Source: Hwanghaeella grinnelliae (GTDB taxonomy: Bacteria; Pseudomonadota; Alphaproteobacteria; UBA8366; Aestuariispiraceae). Taken from it: 64,000 nt of DNA. Position 1 is the first letter of the stretch. The number at the start of each line of letters is the position of its first letter. Below, piece by piece: positions 32,207 through 42,655 of the stretch. The notes beneath the pieces were generated by a model that ran no database searches, was not told the origin of the DNA, and was given only the letters and a program-made list of their open reading frames with translations. The stretch is from the NCBI RefSeq assembly GCF_004005845.1, contig NZ_SADE01000002.1, positions 868,421-932,420 on the forward strand, read 5' to 3'. Both the position numbers and the translations under genes were made by a program.

Positions 32207-34201
32207 ATGGAGAGCCGGATGGTTATGAAAGAAGCGACTTCCCCTGAACCCCGAATTGTGGAGGACCATTCGCCGGTCAACGAAACCGGCGCGGCGGCCC
32301 TCTTCCTATCGGGCAGCACACGACGCTGGTGGCAAATTCCCGCCATTCTTGTGATGGTGATCGGTGTTTGCGCCAGTCTCTATCATCTGTATGTGCCGAT
32401 GGTCGGCGCATATGAAACCTTCGTGTTGCGGCCGCTGCATTTATTGCTGATCGGCGTGGTCGGGCTGATGGTTTTCGACATCAGGGGAAAGAAGCGCGAC
32501 TTTTCACGGCCGGATGTCACTTGGCTGATCGACGCGGTTTTGGCCGTGATACTCGTGGCGGCACTGTTCAGAGTCCTTGCGGACCCGGCCGGGCTGGAGG
32601 AGCGCTTTGCTTATTCCGAGGCAACGAATTGGGACACGATGGCCGGCGTGGCCTTGGTCGCGCTGGTTGTGGAGTTGTCCCGCCGGTGTATCGGACCGCC
32701 TATTGCGATCCTGCTTCTGATCGTCCTGGCCTATGGTGTCTGGGGTGGGGATACTTTTTCAATCTTCCGCCACCGTCCTATCGAGACGCCAGAGGTATTC
32801 CAAAGCCTCTATATGACCACCTTTGGGATTTTTGGCAGTCCGATCGGGGCGATGGCAACCTATGTCTTCCTGTTCATCATCTTCGGCGCCTTCATCGAAC
32901 GTTGTCAGACCGGCATGCTGATCCAGCGCGTTGGATTGAAGGCGACCGGCAATTCGCCGGGCGGACCCGCCAAGGTGGCTGTGGTCACCAGTGCGGCCTT
33001 CGGCACTATTTCCGGCAGCGCGCTTGCGAACGTCATGGCGACTGGGTCGGTCACCATTCCCTTGATGAAGCGTATCGGATTTCGCGGCGCTCATGCCGGC
33101 GGGATTGAGGCAGCGGCCTCTTCCGGCGGGCAACTGACGCCGCCGATCATGGGCGCGGTCGCGTTTGTCATGTCGGACATCACCGGCATTCCCTATTCGG
33201 ATATCATCGTGGCCGCCGCGGTTCCGGCCTTGCTCTTCTACGTTTCCTTATTTGTCGCGATAGACTTGACCGCTCGGCGTGAAAACATGAAAGGCGTTCC
33301 GGCGGACATGATGCCAAAGCCGGGCGATATCATGCGCCTCGCCCATATGGTCTTGCCGCTGGTCACGCTGGTCGGAACGTTGGTTGCGGGCTTTTCGCCG
33401 ATGATGGCGGCGCTGGTCGGAATCGCAACCGCCTTGATCGTCTCTGCGCTGAAAGCTGAAACGCGACTGACGCCAACTGCGATCCTTGCCTGTCTTCACA
33501 CGGCGGCTAAGACGACGGTCGTGGCGACAGTTGCCTGTGCGGCGGCCGGTATCGTTGTCGGCGTTCTGAACATGACGGGTTTCGGCCTGCGACTGTCCAG
33601 CGAACTGATCAATATCACCCAGGGTCAAATGATGCTGGCCCTGTTACTGGTCATGTTGACCTGTATCGTTCTCGGCATGGGCATGCCGACCGTGGCGGCC
33701 TATATTATCACCGTCGCCATTGGCGGGCCGGTGCTGATCGAATTGGGGGTCCCTGTGTTGGCGGCCCATATGTTCGTATTGTACTACGCGGTTCTCTCGC
33801 TGATCACACCGCCGGTCATGGTCGCAAGTTTCGGCGCGGCAGCTTTGGCGGAAGCCCCGGTGACGAGTACAGGCCTCGCCGCGATCCGTTTCGCGGGTTT
33901 GGCTTTCGTCATCCCGTTCGTCTTCGTGTTCAACCCCGAACTGTTGATCGTCGGCAGCGACCTTGCCTGGTACCAGATCGTGCTGACGACCTTCACGGCG
34001 ATCGGTGGCGCGGTTTTGTTCGGTGTTTCGATCAGTGGCTACCCCGCCAAGACGGTTCCAGAGCGGATTCTGTATCTGTTCGCGGCGTATTGCCTGGTCG
34101 ATCCGGGGCACGGACTCGACATTCTAGGGGTCGCGATCGTTGCCACCCACCTGGCCGCGCGATGGGCGCTTGCCAGACGTTCCCAGTCTTCGAAACGTTA
34201 G
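32207..34201 (+). CDS. Fused TRAP transporter permease (TAXI type)
   Basis: A protein of 664 residues with about 17 hydrophobic helices. The N-terminal 200 residues correspond to the small DctQ-like subunit, and the rest to DctM. G-T-I-S-G-S-A-L-A-N-V-M-A-T-G and G-G-Q-L-T-P-P-I-M-G-A-V-A are the characteristic DctM motifs. Such fused permeases pair with TAXI binding proteins and move organic acids in with sodium. An N-terminal cytoplasmic stretch of about 40 residues is present. It lies 76 bp after the binding-protein gene and 9 bp before the dioxygenase gene. Confidence 0.92.
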   Translation: MESRMVMKEATSPEPRIVEDHSPVNETGAAALFLSGSTRRWWQIPAILVMVIGVCASLYHLYVPMVGAYETFVLRPLHLLLIGVVGLMVFDIRGKKRDFSRPDVTWLIDAVLAVILVAALFRVLADPAGLEERFAYSEATNWDTMAGVALVALVVELSRRCIGPPIAILLLIVLAYGVWGGDTFSIFRHRPIETPEVFQSLYMTTFGIFGSPIGAMATYVFLFIIFGAFIERCQTGMLIQRVGLKATGNSPGGPAKVAVVTSAAFGTISGSALANVMATGSVTIPLMKRIGFRGAHAGGIEAAASSGGQLTPPIMGAVAFVMSDITGIPYSDIIVAAAVPALLFYVSLFVAIDLTARRENMKGVPADMMPKPGDIMRLAHMVLPLVTLVGTLVAGFSPMMAALVGIATALIVSALKAETRLTPTAILACLHTAAKTTVVATVACAAAGIVVGVLNMTGFGLRLSSELINITQGQMMLALLLVMLTCIVLGMGMPTVAAYIITVAIGGPVLIELGVPVLAAHMFVLYYAVLSLITPPVMVASFGAAALAEAPVTSTGLAAIRFAGLAFVIPFVFVFNPELLIVGSDLAWYQIVLTTFTAIGGAVLFGVSISGYPAKTVPERILYLFAAYCLVDPGHGLDILGVAIVATHLAARWALARRSQSSKR

Positions 34202-34210
34202 GAGTTCAGC

Positions 34211-35089
34211 ATGCTGGAAGTTGTTCCAACATTGGCCAAGGCGCCGGATGGATACAGTGTTCTCGATATCGCACCGATGTGCGGCGCATTGGGGGCCGAG
34301 GTGTCGGGCGTCGATTTGTCCAAGTCGCTTTCGAATGAAGTCTTTGCCGATATTCAGAAAGCGTTACATGACTACCAGGTCATCTTTTTCCGCGACCAGG
34401 ACATTACACCAGATCAGCAAAAAGACTTCGGCAGGCTCTTCGGGTCTTTGAATGTTCATCCGGTATACGAACCATTGCCCGGGCATCCCGAAATTCTGCA
34501 GGTGGTGAAGGAAGCGGACGCGCTCAACAATATCGGCGATACCTGGCACTCCGACGCGACCTTCCTGGAATGCCCGCCCATGGGGTCGATCCTGTATGCG
34601 AAAGAAATTCCCCCCTTTGGCGGCGATACGCTGTTCGCCAATTTGCAGCTTGCCTACGAGATGCTGTCGGACGGGATGCGCCGGATGCTGAACGGCATGC
34701 AAGCGGTCCACAGCGACGCCTTTCTGACCCAAGTGAATTCGGAGCGGAATGCGACGCGGTCGACCAAGTTGCGCGATGGGGCGCTGGAAACCAAAGAAGT
34801 CCTGCATCCGGTGATACGCACGCATCCGGAAACCGGGCGGAAATGCCTGTTTATCAACGAACCCTTCACCGCGCGGTTCGAAGGGATGACCGAAAAGGAA
34901 AGCCGGCCGCTGCTGGACTACCTTTTGGCTCATATCAAATCGCCGGAATTCACCTGCCGGTTCCGATGGCAGAAGGGGTCGCTGGCCTTTTGGGATAATC
35001 GCTGTACGCATCATTATGCATTGAATGACTATCACGGCCATCGCCGCGAAATGCACCGTGTGACCGTCAACGGCGACCGCCCTCACTAA
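34211..35089 (+). CDS. TauD/TfdA-family 2-oxoglutarate-dependent dioxygenase
   Basis: A protein of 292 residues. The iron ligands are visible: T-W-H-S-D (His113, Asp115) and the distal His in W-D-N-R-C-T-H-H (His268). The H-R-R-E-M-H-R-V segment (276-283) supplies the 2-oxoglutarate Arg. Family members hydroxylate a carbon next to a sulfonate, ether or phosphonate and release the group. The genes upstream would import its substrate. GGAG precedes the ATG. A terminator follows. Confidence 0.93.
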   Translation: MLEVVPTLAKAPDGYSVLDIAPMCGALGAEVSGVDLSKSLSNEVFADIQKALHDYQVIFFRDQDITPDQQKDFGRLFGSLNVHPVYEPLPGHPEILQVVKEADALNNIGDTWHSDATFLECPPMGSILYAKEIPPFGGDTLFANLQLAYEMLSDGMRRMLNGMQAVHSDAFLTQVNSERNATRSTKLRDGALETKEVLHPVIRTHPETGRKCLFINEPFTARFEGMTEKESRPLLDYLLAHIKSPEFTCRFRWQKGSLAFWDNRCTHHYALNDYHGHRREMHRVTVNGDRPH

Positions 35090-35116
35090 GACAAGCGAAA
35101 CTTCCCGCAAGAAATT

Positions 35117-35149
35117 CCCCCGCCTTGGTTGGGGCGGGGGTCCTGTTTT
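35117..35149 (+). terminator. Terminator of the TRAP-TauD operon
   Basis: CCCCCGCC/GGCGGGGG (35117-35124 and 35133-35140) with an 8-nt loop is followed by TCCTGTTTT. Confidence 0.7.
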
Positions 35150-35275
35150 CGGGTGAGTAGGGCAGCGATCAGCCGAACAGGCCATCCCCGACTTTACTGA
35201 ACTGTCGGGGGCCACTGAATTTTCCGGACCGCAAATTTTCGAAATGTTCAGCTTCGGCGCCTATCGTCGAGCCGT

Positions 35276-35593
35276 CTACATGGGGGCGTGTGTCATGCCC
35301 CAATCGAACAGAGCATCCATGACGGGGGAGAGCGTTCGACCTTTCTCCGTCAACGCATATTCAGCGCGGGGCGGGTGCTCCGAATACATTCGTCGTTCGA
35401 CGATCCCAGCCTGCTCAAGCTTCTTCAACCGCCCTGACAATGTGTTGGGCGAAAGGCCCAGTTGGTCCTGCAGGTCCGCGAACCGGCGTGGGCCTTCCAG
35501 GAAAAATTCCCGCAGGATCAGAAACGACCATTGATCGCCTAGGGTGTCGGTCGCCCGTTTGATAGGACAGTTTGTACGGTTTTGAGAGGTCAT
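35276..35593 (-). CDS. HxlR-family transcriptional regulator
   Basis: A protein of 105 residues matching the HxlR winged-helix family: C-P-I-K-R at the start, L-G-D-Q-W-S-F-L-I-L-R-E, G-P-R-R-F-A-D-L, G-L-S-P-N-T-L-S-x-R-L-K-K-L and Y-x-L-T-E-K-G-R. The Cys in T-N-C-P-I-K (Cys9) is at the place where redox- or quinone-sensing members (YodB, QorR) keep their reactive Cys. It is divergent from a membrane protein and an EamA exporter, which it probably represses. Confidence 0.9.
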   Translation of the reverse strand: MTSQNRTNCPIKRATDTLGDQWSFLILREFFLEGPRRFADLQDQLGLSPNTLSGRLKKLEQAGIVERRMYSEHPPRAEYALTEKGRTLSPVMDALFDWGMTHAPM

Positions 35594-35628
35594 CCCGTTA
35601 ACATAAGGATTAAAATCCGTTTTGTGAA

Positions 35629-35657
35629 TTGACTATAAAAATTATAGTAACTATATG
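35629..35657 (+). promoter_or_regulatory. Promoter with HxlR-type overlapping palindromes
   Basis: TTGACT (35629-35634) and TATATG (35652-35657) are spaced by 17 bp. Between them ACTATAA-AAA-TTATAGT (35632-35648) is a perfect palindrome, and ATAGT-A-ACTAT (35644-35654) overlaps it. A regulator bound there would block the promoter of the downstream pair. Confidence 0.6.
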
Positions 35658-35784
35658 AACAGGAGTAATGTGGGTTGAGCGTCAAGCTCCAGGAATGGAG
35701 AGACCCTTGTTCCCAAACCGGATGCGACAGTCCGAGACACGCATCGCCTGTGCGGCATATCTGACTTTGGAAAGAGGCTTCAGA

Positions 35785-36519
35785 ATGTTTACCGATATCG
35801 CCATAATTTTCGTGGAAACATCATTGATTTTTCTGTCCGCGACCGCGCTGGCGTTGATGGCCGTGGGGGCTGTCAGGGCCGGTCTGGGCCTTGGGCGTGC
35901 GGCGGTGGCCCTGTGCGCTTTGGCGGCATCGCTGGCTCTTTGGGCAACGGCGATGGGGCCTCTCGCGAAGGCAGGCATCCTGATGCCGCCATCGACCTTG
36001 ATGGACCCGCCCTTTGCGTTGATGCCTCTCATTGGCGGCGCAGTGATCCTCTGGTCCCTGGGCAAGTTGACCATAACCGGGCGGACCGTGCTGTCAGGTC
36101 TCGATCAAAGGCATTTGATGGGCTTTCAGGTGTTCCGTGTTATGGGGGCTTTTTTCCTGATTGGATGGGCGACCGGCGACATACCGTGGGAATTCGCCCT
36201 GCCGGCTGGGGTTGGCGATGTCTTGGCGGGCCTTGCGGCGATGCAGGCCCTGCGCGCGCTGTCAAAAAACGCGCCGGACGCACGGGCGAAGGTAATTCGG
36301 GCCAATGTTGTCGGCCTTGCGGATTTCGCGGTCGCAGTCGGCACAGGGATCCTGACGACAGAAGGTTTTATGCACCTGCTTTCGTTGGACGCGCCGAATA
36401 TCATCAATATGTATCCCCTGGCCCTTTTTCCGGCCTTTATCGTGCCGGTCTTCATAGCCTTTCATCTTTTCTCATTGGATGCATTGCGGCGTGACAAACC
36501 AGTCCAGGTGCCGGCGTGA
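35785..36519 (+). CDS. Integral membrane protein of unknown function
   Basis: A protein of 244 residues with about six to seven hydrophobic helices and short loops. No motif I can name is present. The segments W-x-L-G-K-L-T-I-T-G and G-D-V-L-A-G-L-A-A-M-Q-A-L lie between helices. The ATG at 35785 follows GAAAGAGG; the longer frame to 35668 overlaps the promoter region. Its TGA overlaps the GTG start of the EamA gene, and both lie under the HxlR-type palindromes, so it probably works with that exporter. Confidence 0.7.
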   Translation: MFTDIAIIFVETSLIFLSATALALMAVGAVRAGLGLGRAAVALCALAASLALWATAMGPLAKAGILMPPSTLMDPPFALMPLIGGAVILWSLGKLTITGRTVLSGLDQRHLMGFQVFRVMGAFFLIGWATGDIPWEFALPAGVGDVLAGLAAMQALRALSKNAPDARAKVIRANVVGLADFAVAVGTGILTTEGFMHLLSLDAPNIINMYPLALFPAFIVPVFIAFHLFSLDALRRDKPVQVPA

Positions 36520-37415
36520 CCGAAAAGGGCGCCAACACAATGACGGTGCGCCACTGGCTACTCATTCTTGCGACGGCGGCCTCATTCGGATCTTCCTTTT
36601 TTTTCATCAAGCTGGCGGTTTCGGACTTACCGCCAATGACGATTGCGGCGGGCAGGGCCATGGTGGCCGCGCTTGTGATCGGTGTGGTCGCGAGCAGGCG
36701 GGGGGTGTCGATGCCGTCACCGGGACCGGATTGGCGACCGTTACTTTTCGTTGGCGCGCTGACGGCCATAGTTCCCTACGCTTTAATCGCCATGGGACAA
36801 TCCCATATTGATAGTTCCCTGGGCGGAATACTTTTTGCGTCAATTCCGCTGTTCAGTCTTGCCTTCTCCCGCATCGCGTTCCCTGACCAGGTCTTGTCCA
36901 CGGACCGGATAGCAGGCGCTGTGATCGGATTGGCAGGGGTCGCTGCCGTGATCGGCCCACAGGCGCTTAAGGGCCTTTCCGGTCAGTTGCTGGGGGCGGG
37001 TCTCACATTGGCGGCGGCGGCTTCCTACGCGGCGGGCGGTGTCTTCACACGCACCCAAATGCACCTGCCGCCCATGGTGGTGGCAGCCGGACAGGTTATG
37101 GTCGCCGCACCGGTTCTGACAATCGCAGCCGCTTTGACGGACGCGCCCTGGACACTGGACCCATCGGCGATGGCGTTGGCGGCGGTTTGCGCCGCAGGCT
37201 TAGTCAGCACGGCTCTGCCGGTCGTGCTGTTTTTCCGCCTGATAAGCGAAATCGGGCCGACACGAACGTCGATCCTGACCTTTTTCATGCCGGTATTTTC
37301 CGTGCTGCTCGGAACAATTCTGTTGGGTGAAGCCCCCGGCTCGTTTGCTTATGTGGGGTTGGCGCTGATCATATCAGGGGCTGTGCTGATCAGCAGGGAT
37401 GGGCGAAAGAAATAG
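36516..37415 (+). CDS. EamA/DMT-family transporter
   Basis: A protein of 299 residues starting at GTG that overlaps the previous stop (GTGA). Ten hydrophobic helices form two EamA repeats (about 10-140 and 155-290). A-S-F-G-S-S-F-F-F-I-K-L-A at the first helix and G-E-A-P near the second repeat's last helices are typical. These proteins export amino acids, nucleosides or drugs; the substrate is not predictable. An ATG at 36540 is an alternative start. Confidence 0.85.
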   Translation: MTEKGANTMTVRHWLLILATAASFGSSFFFIKLAVSDLPPMTIAAGRAMVAALVIGVVASRRGVSMPSPGPDWRPLLFVGALTAIVPYALIAMGQSHIDSSLGGILFASIPLFSLAFSRIAFPDQVLSTDRIAGAVIGLAGVAAVIGPQALKGLSGQLLGAGLTLAAAASYAAGGVFTRTQMHLPPMVVAAGQVMVAAPVLTIAAALTDAPWTLDPSAMALAAVCAAGLVSTALPVVLFFRLISEIGPTRTSILTFFMPVFSVLLGTILLGEAPGSFAYVGLALIISGAVLISRDGRKK

Positions 37416-37422
37416 GTCGACG

Positions 37423-37454
37423 CAAAAAGAAACCCCGCCTTGGGTAAGGCGGGG
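37423..37454 (-). terminator. Terminator of aceA (minus strand)
   Basis: CCCCGCCTT/AAGGCGGGG (37433-37441 and 37446-37454) with a 4-nt loop is followed on the minus strand by a T-rich run. It lies about 110 bp past the aceA stop and also just after the EamA gene. Confidence 0.8.
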
Positions 37455-37564
37455 TGAGGCGGTGTTTACTATCTTGGGAGTAAGTAAACGTTCAACCGAT
37501 CAGGGTAGTCGTCGGCACTGCTGGTTTTTTATCGTCCCACTGACTTATCCGTGGTGCGGCCCGA

Positions 37565-38884
<1,320 letters not shown>

Positions 38885-38978
38885 GACGGAACTCCTTTTT
38901 ACATGCTTTTCAGCAATTCGATTTCGTTCTGTGGGCTAGCCCCGGAATTTACTCCGGGGCCTTCCTCCCCAATGCGCC

Positions 38979-39122
38979 TTTTACAGTTTGTTAATTTGTT
39001 GTGACGCGGTAAAAATCTCTGAAAGCAAGCTCTCACAAGGAGTGCAGCGCAGCAACATTTTCCACATGGACTCTTTGAAAAGGCTATTGTGTAAAGTATT
39101 TTCTAATTGTAAAATTTGTAAA
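38979..39122. promoter_or_regulatory. Cluster of TGTAAA/TTTACA boxes between aceA and regulator
   Basis: TTTTACA at 38979-38985 and three TGTAAA boxes at 39090-39095, 39108-39113 and 39117-39122 lie in an AT-rich 252-bp divergent spacer. They are likely sites for the adjacent ScfR-like protein, whose RamB relatives bind AT-rich TTTGC/TGTAAA-like repeats. Confidence 0.5.
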
Positions 39123-39136
39123 TAAAGGAGGTTTAC

Positions 39137-40624
39137 ATGGCGCGCGCATCGGAAAGCCAAGCAAAGGGCACGGGGAAAGGCCTGAATATCGGCGGGAAGA
39201 TCCGCCGTCTCCGCCGCGATAAGAACCTGAGCCAAACGGCCCTGGCCGAACGCCTTGGCGTCAGCGCCAGTTACCTGAACCTGATCGAGCACAACAAACG
39301 CAAATTAACCGCCACTCTGTTGCTGGAATTGGCGAAGATTTTCGACATCGATTTCGCCCATCTGGCCGATGACGACGAAACCCAACTTTTTGCCGATATC
39401 ATGGATGTACTAGGCAGCGAGATGTTCGAAGACCTCGACCTGACAAATTCCGATGTCAGGGCCTTGGTCGAGACAGTGCCGAATGTCGCGCGTGCGTTGC
39501 TGCACATGCATGACGCTTACCGCAAGTCCCAGGCAGATATCCGTAGCCTTGCCGCGAGGGCGATCGATGCGGAGGCGGAGCCCGTGATCTTAAGTGCCGT
39601 CGCCCCGGCGGAAGCGATTTCCGATTTTGTGCAGGAACACGTCAACTATTTCGAAGACCTGGAGCTTGAGGCGGAGCGTGTCGGGCGTGAAATAGGGATT
39701 GTCGAGACACAGTCCCGCGACGCCCTGGTTGACTATCTGCATACGGCGCATGATGTGGAGACCGCGCTGACACGTGTGGGGCCGGATTTTCCTTACCAAC
39801 GCCATTATGATTCAGAGCGCAGGGTGTTGCGTATTTCCGAACGGCTGACGACGGGCAGCCGGCGGTTCCAGCTGGCGCATCAAATCGGTCTGCTTTCCGC
39901 GGGGCCGGTGATCGACATGCTGTTGATGGAAGCCAACATCAAGGACCGGGACACCCGGGCTTTGGGAAAGGTCGCGCTGGCCAATTATTTCGCGGCCGCT
40001 TTGTTGATGCCCTATGACCGCTTCCTGGAAAGCGTGCGGGAGGCAAGATACGACATCGAATTGCTGCAACATCGCTTCACCGCTGAATTCGAACAGGTCT
40101 GCCACCGCCTGACCACGCTGAACAAACCCGGTAATGCGGGCATACCGCTGCACATGCTTCGGGTCGACGTCGCCGGCAATATCTCAAAGCGGTTTTCGCT
40201 GTCCGGACTGCCGATCCCGCGCCACGGGGAGGCCTGCGCACGCTGGAACGTTTACAGCGCCTTCATGTCGCCCGGCGTGATCCAGGCGCAGATGTCAGAA
40301 TTACCGGATGGGATGCGTTATTTTTGTATCGCCCGGTCCGTGCGCAAGGGCGGGGCCGGCCATGGGTCGGAACCCCGGATCGTATCGATCGGCATTGGCT
40401 GCGAGGCGAAACACGCTGCCGAGATGGTTTATTCCGACAACATGATCCTGGGGGCGGACGCGAAGGCGGCGCCGATCGGTGTCAATTGCCGGATCTGTGA
40501 CCGGATGGATTGCCCGCAACGCGCCCATCCGCCGGTCCATCTGCGCGCGCGCATCGACGAGAACATGCGTGGGCCGTCGCCTTATGTCGCCGGGGCAAGT
40601 GCCGAACCTTTGCCGACACGATAG
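39137..40624 (+). CDS. ScfR/RamB-family short-chain acyl-CoA-metabolism regulator
   Basis: A protein of 495 residues. An XRE helix-turn-helix (about 20-76, L-S-Q-T-A-L-A-E-R-L-G-V-S-A-S-Y-L-N-L-I-E) is followed by a linker and an M78/IrrE-like domain (about 190-320). The peptidase motif there is H-Q-I-G-L (248-252) instead of H-E-x-x-H, so it is not an active protease. The C-terminal domain (DUF2083) holds C-R-I-C-D-R-M-D-C. Relatives control aceA/aceB and methylcitrate genes in response to acyl-CoA. It is divergent from aceA, its probable target. AAAGGAGG precedes the ATG. Confidence 0.9.
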   Translation: MARASESQAKGTGKGLNIGGKIRRLRRDKNLSQTALAERLGVSASYLNLIEHNKRKLTATLLLELAKIFDIDFAHLADDDETQLFADIMDVLGSEMFEDLDLTNSDVRALVETVPNVARALLHMHDAYRKSQADIRSLAARAIDAEAEPVILSAVAPAEAISDFVQEHVNYFEDLELEAERVGREIGIVETQSRDALVDYLHTAHDVETALTRVGPDFPYQRHYDSERRVLRISERLTTGSRRFQLAHQIGLLSAGPVIDMLLMEANIKDRDTRALGKVALANYFAAALLMPYDRFLESVREARYDIELLQHRFTAEFEQVCHRLTTLNKPGNAGIPLHMLRVDVAGNISKRFSLSGLPIPRHGEACARWNVYSAFMSPGVIQAQMSELPDGMRYFCIARSVRKGGAGHGSEPRIVSIGIGCEAKHAAEMVYSDNMILGADAKAAPIGVNCRICDRMDCPQRAHPPVHLRARIDENMRGPSPYVAGASAEPLPTR

Positions 40625-40800
40625 AGACGGTAACACCGACTGGATTTCGGGTGAGGCTGTATTCGTCGCCGCACATTAAGAAAAAATACACTAAATCCGC
40701 ATAGCGTTCGGGCTGATCTGGTGATCCTGAACGCAGTGCCAGCTTGTTTCATTTTATGAGGCATCAATCGGGTTACCGGATTAGGGAGGGGACACAAGCG

Positions 40801-41172
40801 ATGAAAAAATTCGTTCCCGCAGCAGTTTTGACGCTCTTCTGCACCGTGGCGTTGGTTGCCATGGCGATGCGTGCGCCGATGACTGCAGGCGGTACGGTGG
40901 CAATTTTGTTTCCCCCGCAAACCACATTGATCGCAGCCGTTACCGCAGTTGGCGAGGCCGGCGGCCGTGTCGAGCGCACCGGTCGTTGGGACAATATAAT
41001 CGTTGCGTCATTCCCAGGGGCAGAACCGCCCGTCGCCGTGCTGAAAGCGTCCGGCGCGTGGCTCGTATTCAATGCCCTGGTCGCCGGTGGGTGTGACCCC
41101 GCTACCTTGCAAGCCCAGTTGAACGCATCTCCCAACAGTCGCGGAAAAAGCGATAGAGGATTTGATACATGA
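40801..41172 (+). CDS. Small exported or membrane-anchored protein coupled to the chemoreceptor
   Basis: A protein of 123 residues. The N-terminal [14 protein letters not shown] is a signal peptide or single anchor helix. The remainder is a small alpha-beta unit ([26 protein letters not shown]) and ends in a Pro/Asn/Ser tail. No domain is recognised. Its TGA overlaps the ATG of the chemoreceptor (ATGA at 41169), so the two are made together. The ATG at 40801 is preferred over 40744 because GGGAGGGG precedes it. Confidence 0.65.
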   Translation: MKKFVPAAVLTLFCTVALVAMAMRAPMTAGGTVAILFPPQTTLIAAVTAVGEAGGRVERTGRWDNIIVASFPGAEPPVAVLKASGAWLVFNALVAGGCDPATLQAQLNASPNSRGKSDRGFDT

Positions 41173-42626
41173 ACGCCCTGCAGACCCTTCAGGCAAATTC
41201 GGCCCGGATCCTGATTTATTATCTGATTGCACATATCCCGGTCACCGCGGCGTTCCTGATCGCGATGGGGGATCCTTGGATTCCGGCAACCATCATCACG
41301 GCGGTCCTGGCCGCCGCGGCCTATGGGATGTGGGCACTGCGAAAGACCGCGGATGAAACCATGTATGTCATTGCGGTCGCTTTCATCGGTGATGTGGCAG
41401 CGTTGGTCTATGCCATGGCGGGCGATCCTTGGCAGATCGATATGCATATGTATTTCTTCGCGGCTTTGGCGATGCTGGCGGCATTGTGCAGTTGGCAGGT
41501 CATGATCGTTGCGGCCGGCGTGACCGCTGTTCATCACCTGACCTTGAATTTCTTGCTGCCCGAATTCGTTTTCCCCGATGGAAGCAATTTCGGCCGCGTG
41601 GTGCTGCACGCGGTCATCGTGGTTTTGGAAACCGGCATTCTGATTTGGGTCGTCGATCGTATCCGACGTGCCTTCGTGGAAAGCGAGAAAGCACTCGAAA
41701 AGGCAGCGGAAGCCGAAAATGCCGTCCGCGTCGCCCAGGCGGAACAGGAAGCGCAACGCCGCGAAGCGGACAAGATGCGCGCGCAGACCTTGGCCCAAGT
41801 GGCAGCCTCTATTGAAACGGAGATTGGTGAAATCGCAAAATCCGTCGCTACTGCTTCGGATGAATTGACGAGGCACGCCGACGGCCTGTTGAGTTCCGCC
41901 GAGACGATGCGGAATCAAGCGGCCCGGTCTGCAGAGTCCAGTGAGGATGCCGGCCGCGATGTCGGCAGCACCGCTGCGGCTGTGGAAGAGCTGGATCAAG
42001 CGACAGTCGAAATCGGCCGCCTCGCAAGCGATTCAGTCGCTGCGACGCGTAGAGCGGTGACCGAAGCAGAGAGCACGAACAAGGCGGTCACCGGCCTTGC
42101 GGATGCAGGAACGAAGATCGGCGAAGTCGTTGGTCTGATCGAGGATATCGCCGAACAAACCAATCTGCTCGCGCTCAACGCGACAATTGAAGCGGCTCGT
42201 GCGGGTGATGCGGGCAAGGGCTTTGCCGTGGTCGCGAACGAGGTGAAGGGGCTGGCCAGCCAAACGGCGCAAGCCACGGAAAACATCTCCAAGCTGATCG
42301 AGGATATGCAGAAAGCGTCCGTCGGTGCCGTCAACGCCATTCAGGGTATCGGCGAAACGATTTCCGCCGTTGCAGAAACAGTTGGCGCGATCGGGCAGTC
42401 GATCGATCAGCAGAAACTCGCGACGGAGGAGATTTCCTCAACCATGGGCACCGTCTCGTCCAAGAGCAAGGCGGCGGCCGACGGCGTGATCGGTGTTCGT
42501 GGGATTGCGGACGACTCAAGCTCGGCGGCGCAGGATGTGAAAGGCGTCGCATCGAAGCTGAGCACGCATTCCGACGAGTTGAATTCGCGCCTCGGCGGTT
42601 TCGTAAAAACGCTCAGGGACTCCTAA
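41169..42626 (+). CDS. Methyl-accepting chemotaxis protein
   Basis: A protein of 485 residues. The N-terminal 165 residues form about six hydrophobic helices with no periplasmic sensor domain. Signal input is probably through the membrane part, where M-H-M-Y-F-F and H-H-L-T-L-N-F occur. The cytoplasmic part has the MCP hairpin tip [32 protein letters not shown] with V-A-N-E-V. No HAMP domain was seen. It is coupled to the small exported protein upstream. No other chemotaxis genes are in the window. Confidence 0.93.
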   Translation: MNALQTLQANSARILIYYLIAHIPVTAAFLIAMGDPWIPATIITAVLAAAAYGMWALRKTADETMYVIAVAFIGDVAALVYAMAGDPWQIDMHMYFFAALAMLAALCSWQVMIVAAGVTAVHHLTLNFLLPEFVFPDGSNFGRVVLHAVIVVLETGILIWVVDRIRRAFVESEKALEKAAEAENAVRVAQAEQEAQRREADKMRAQTLAQVAASIETEIGEIAKSVATASDELTRHADGLLSSAETMRNQAARSAESSEDAGRDVGSTAAAVEELDQATVEIGRLASDSVAATRRAVTEAESTNKAVTGLADAGTKIGEVVGLIEDIAEQTNLLALNATIEAARAGDAGKGFAVVANEVKGLASQTAQATENISKLIEDMQKASVGAVNAIQGIGETISAVAETVGAIGQSIDQQKLATEEISSTMGTVSSKSKAAADGVIGVRGIADDSSSAAQDVKGVASKLSTHSDELNSRLGGFVKTLRDS

Positions 42627-42655
42627 CTTCGCCCCTTTGCAAGTTTGCCGATGGG

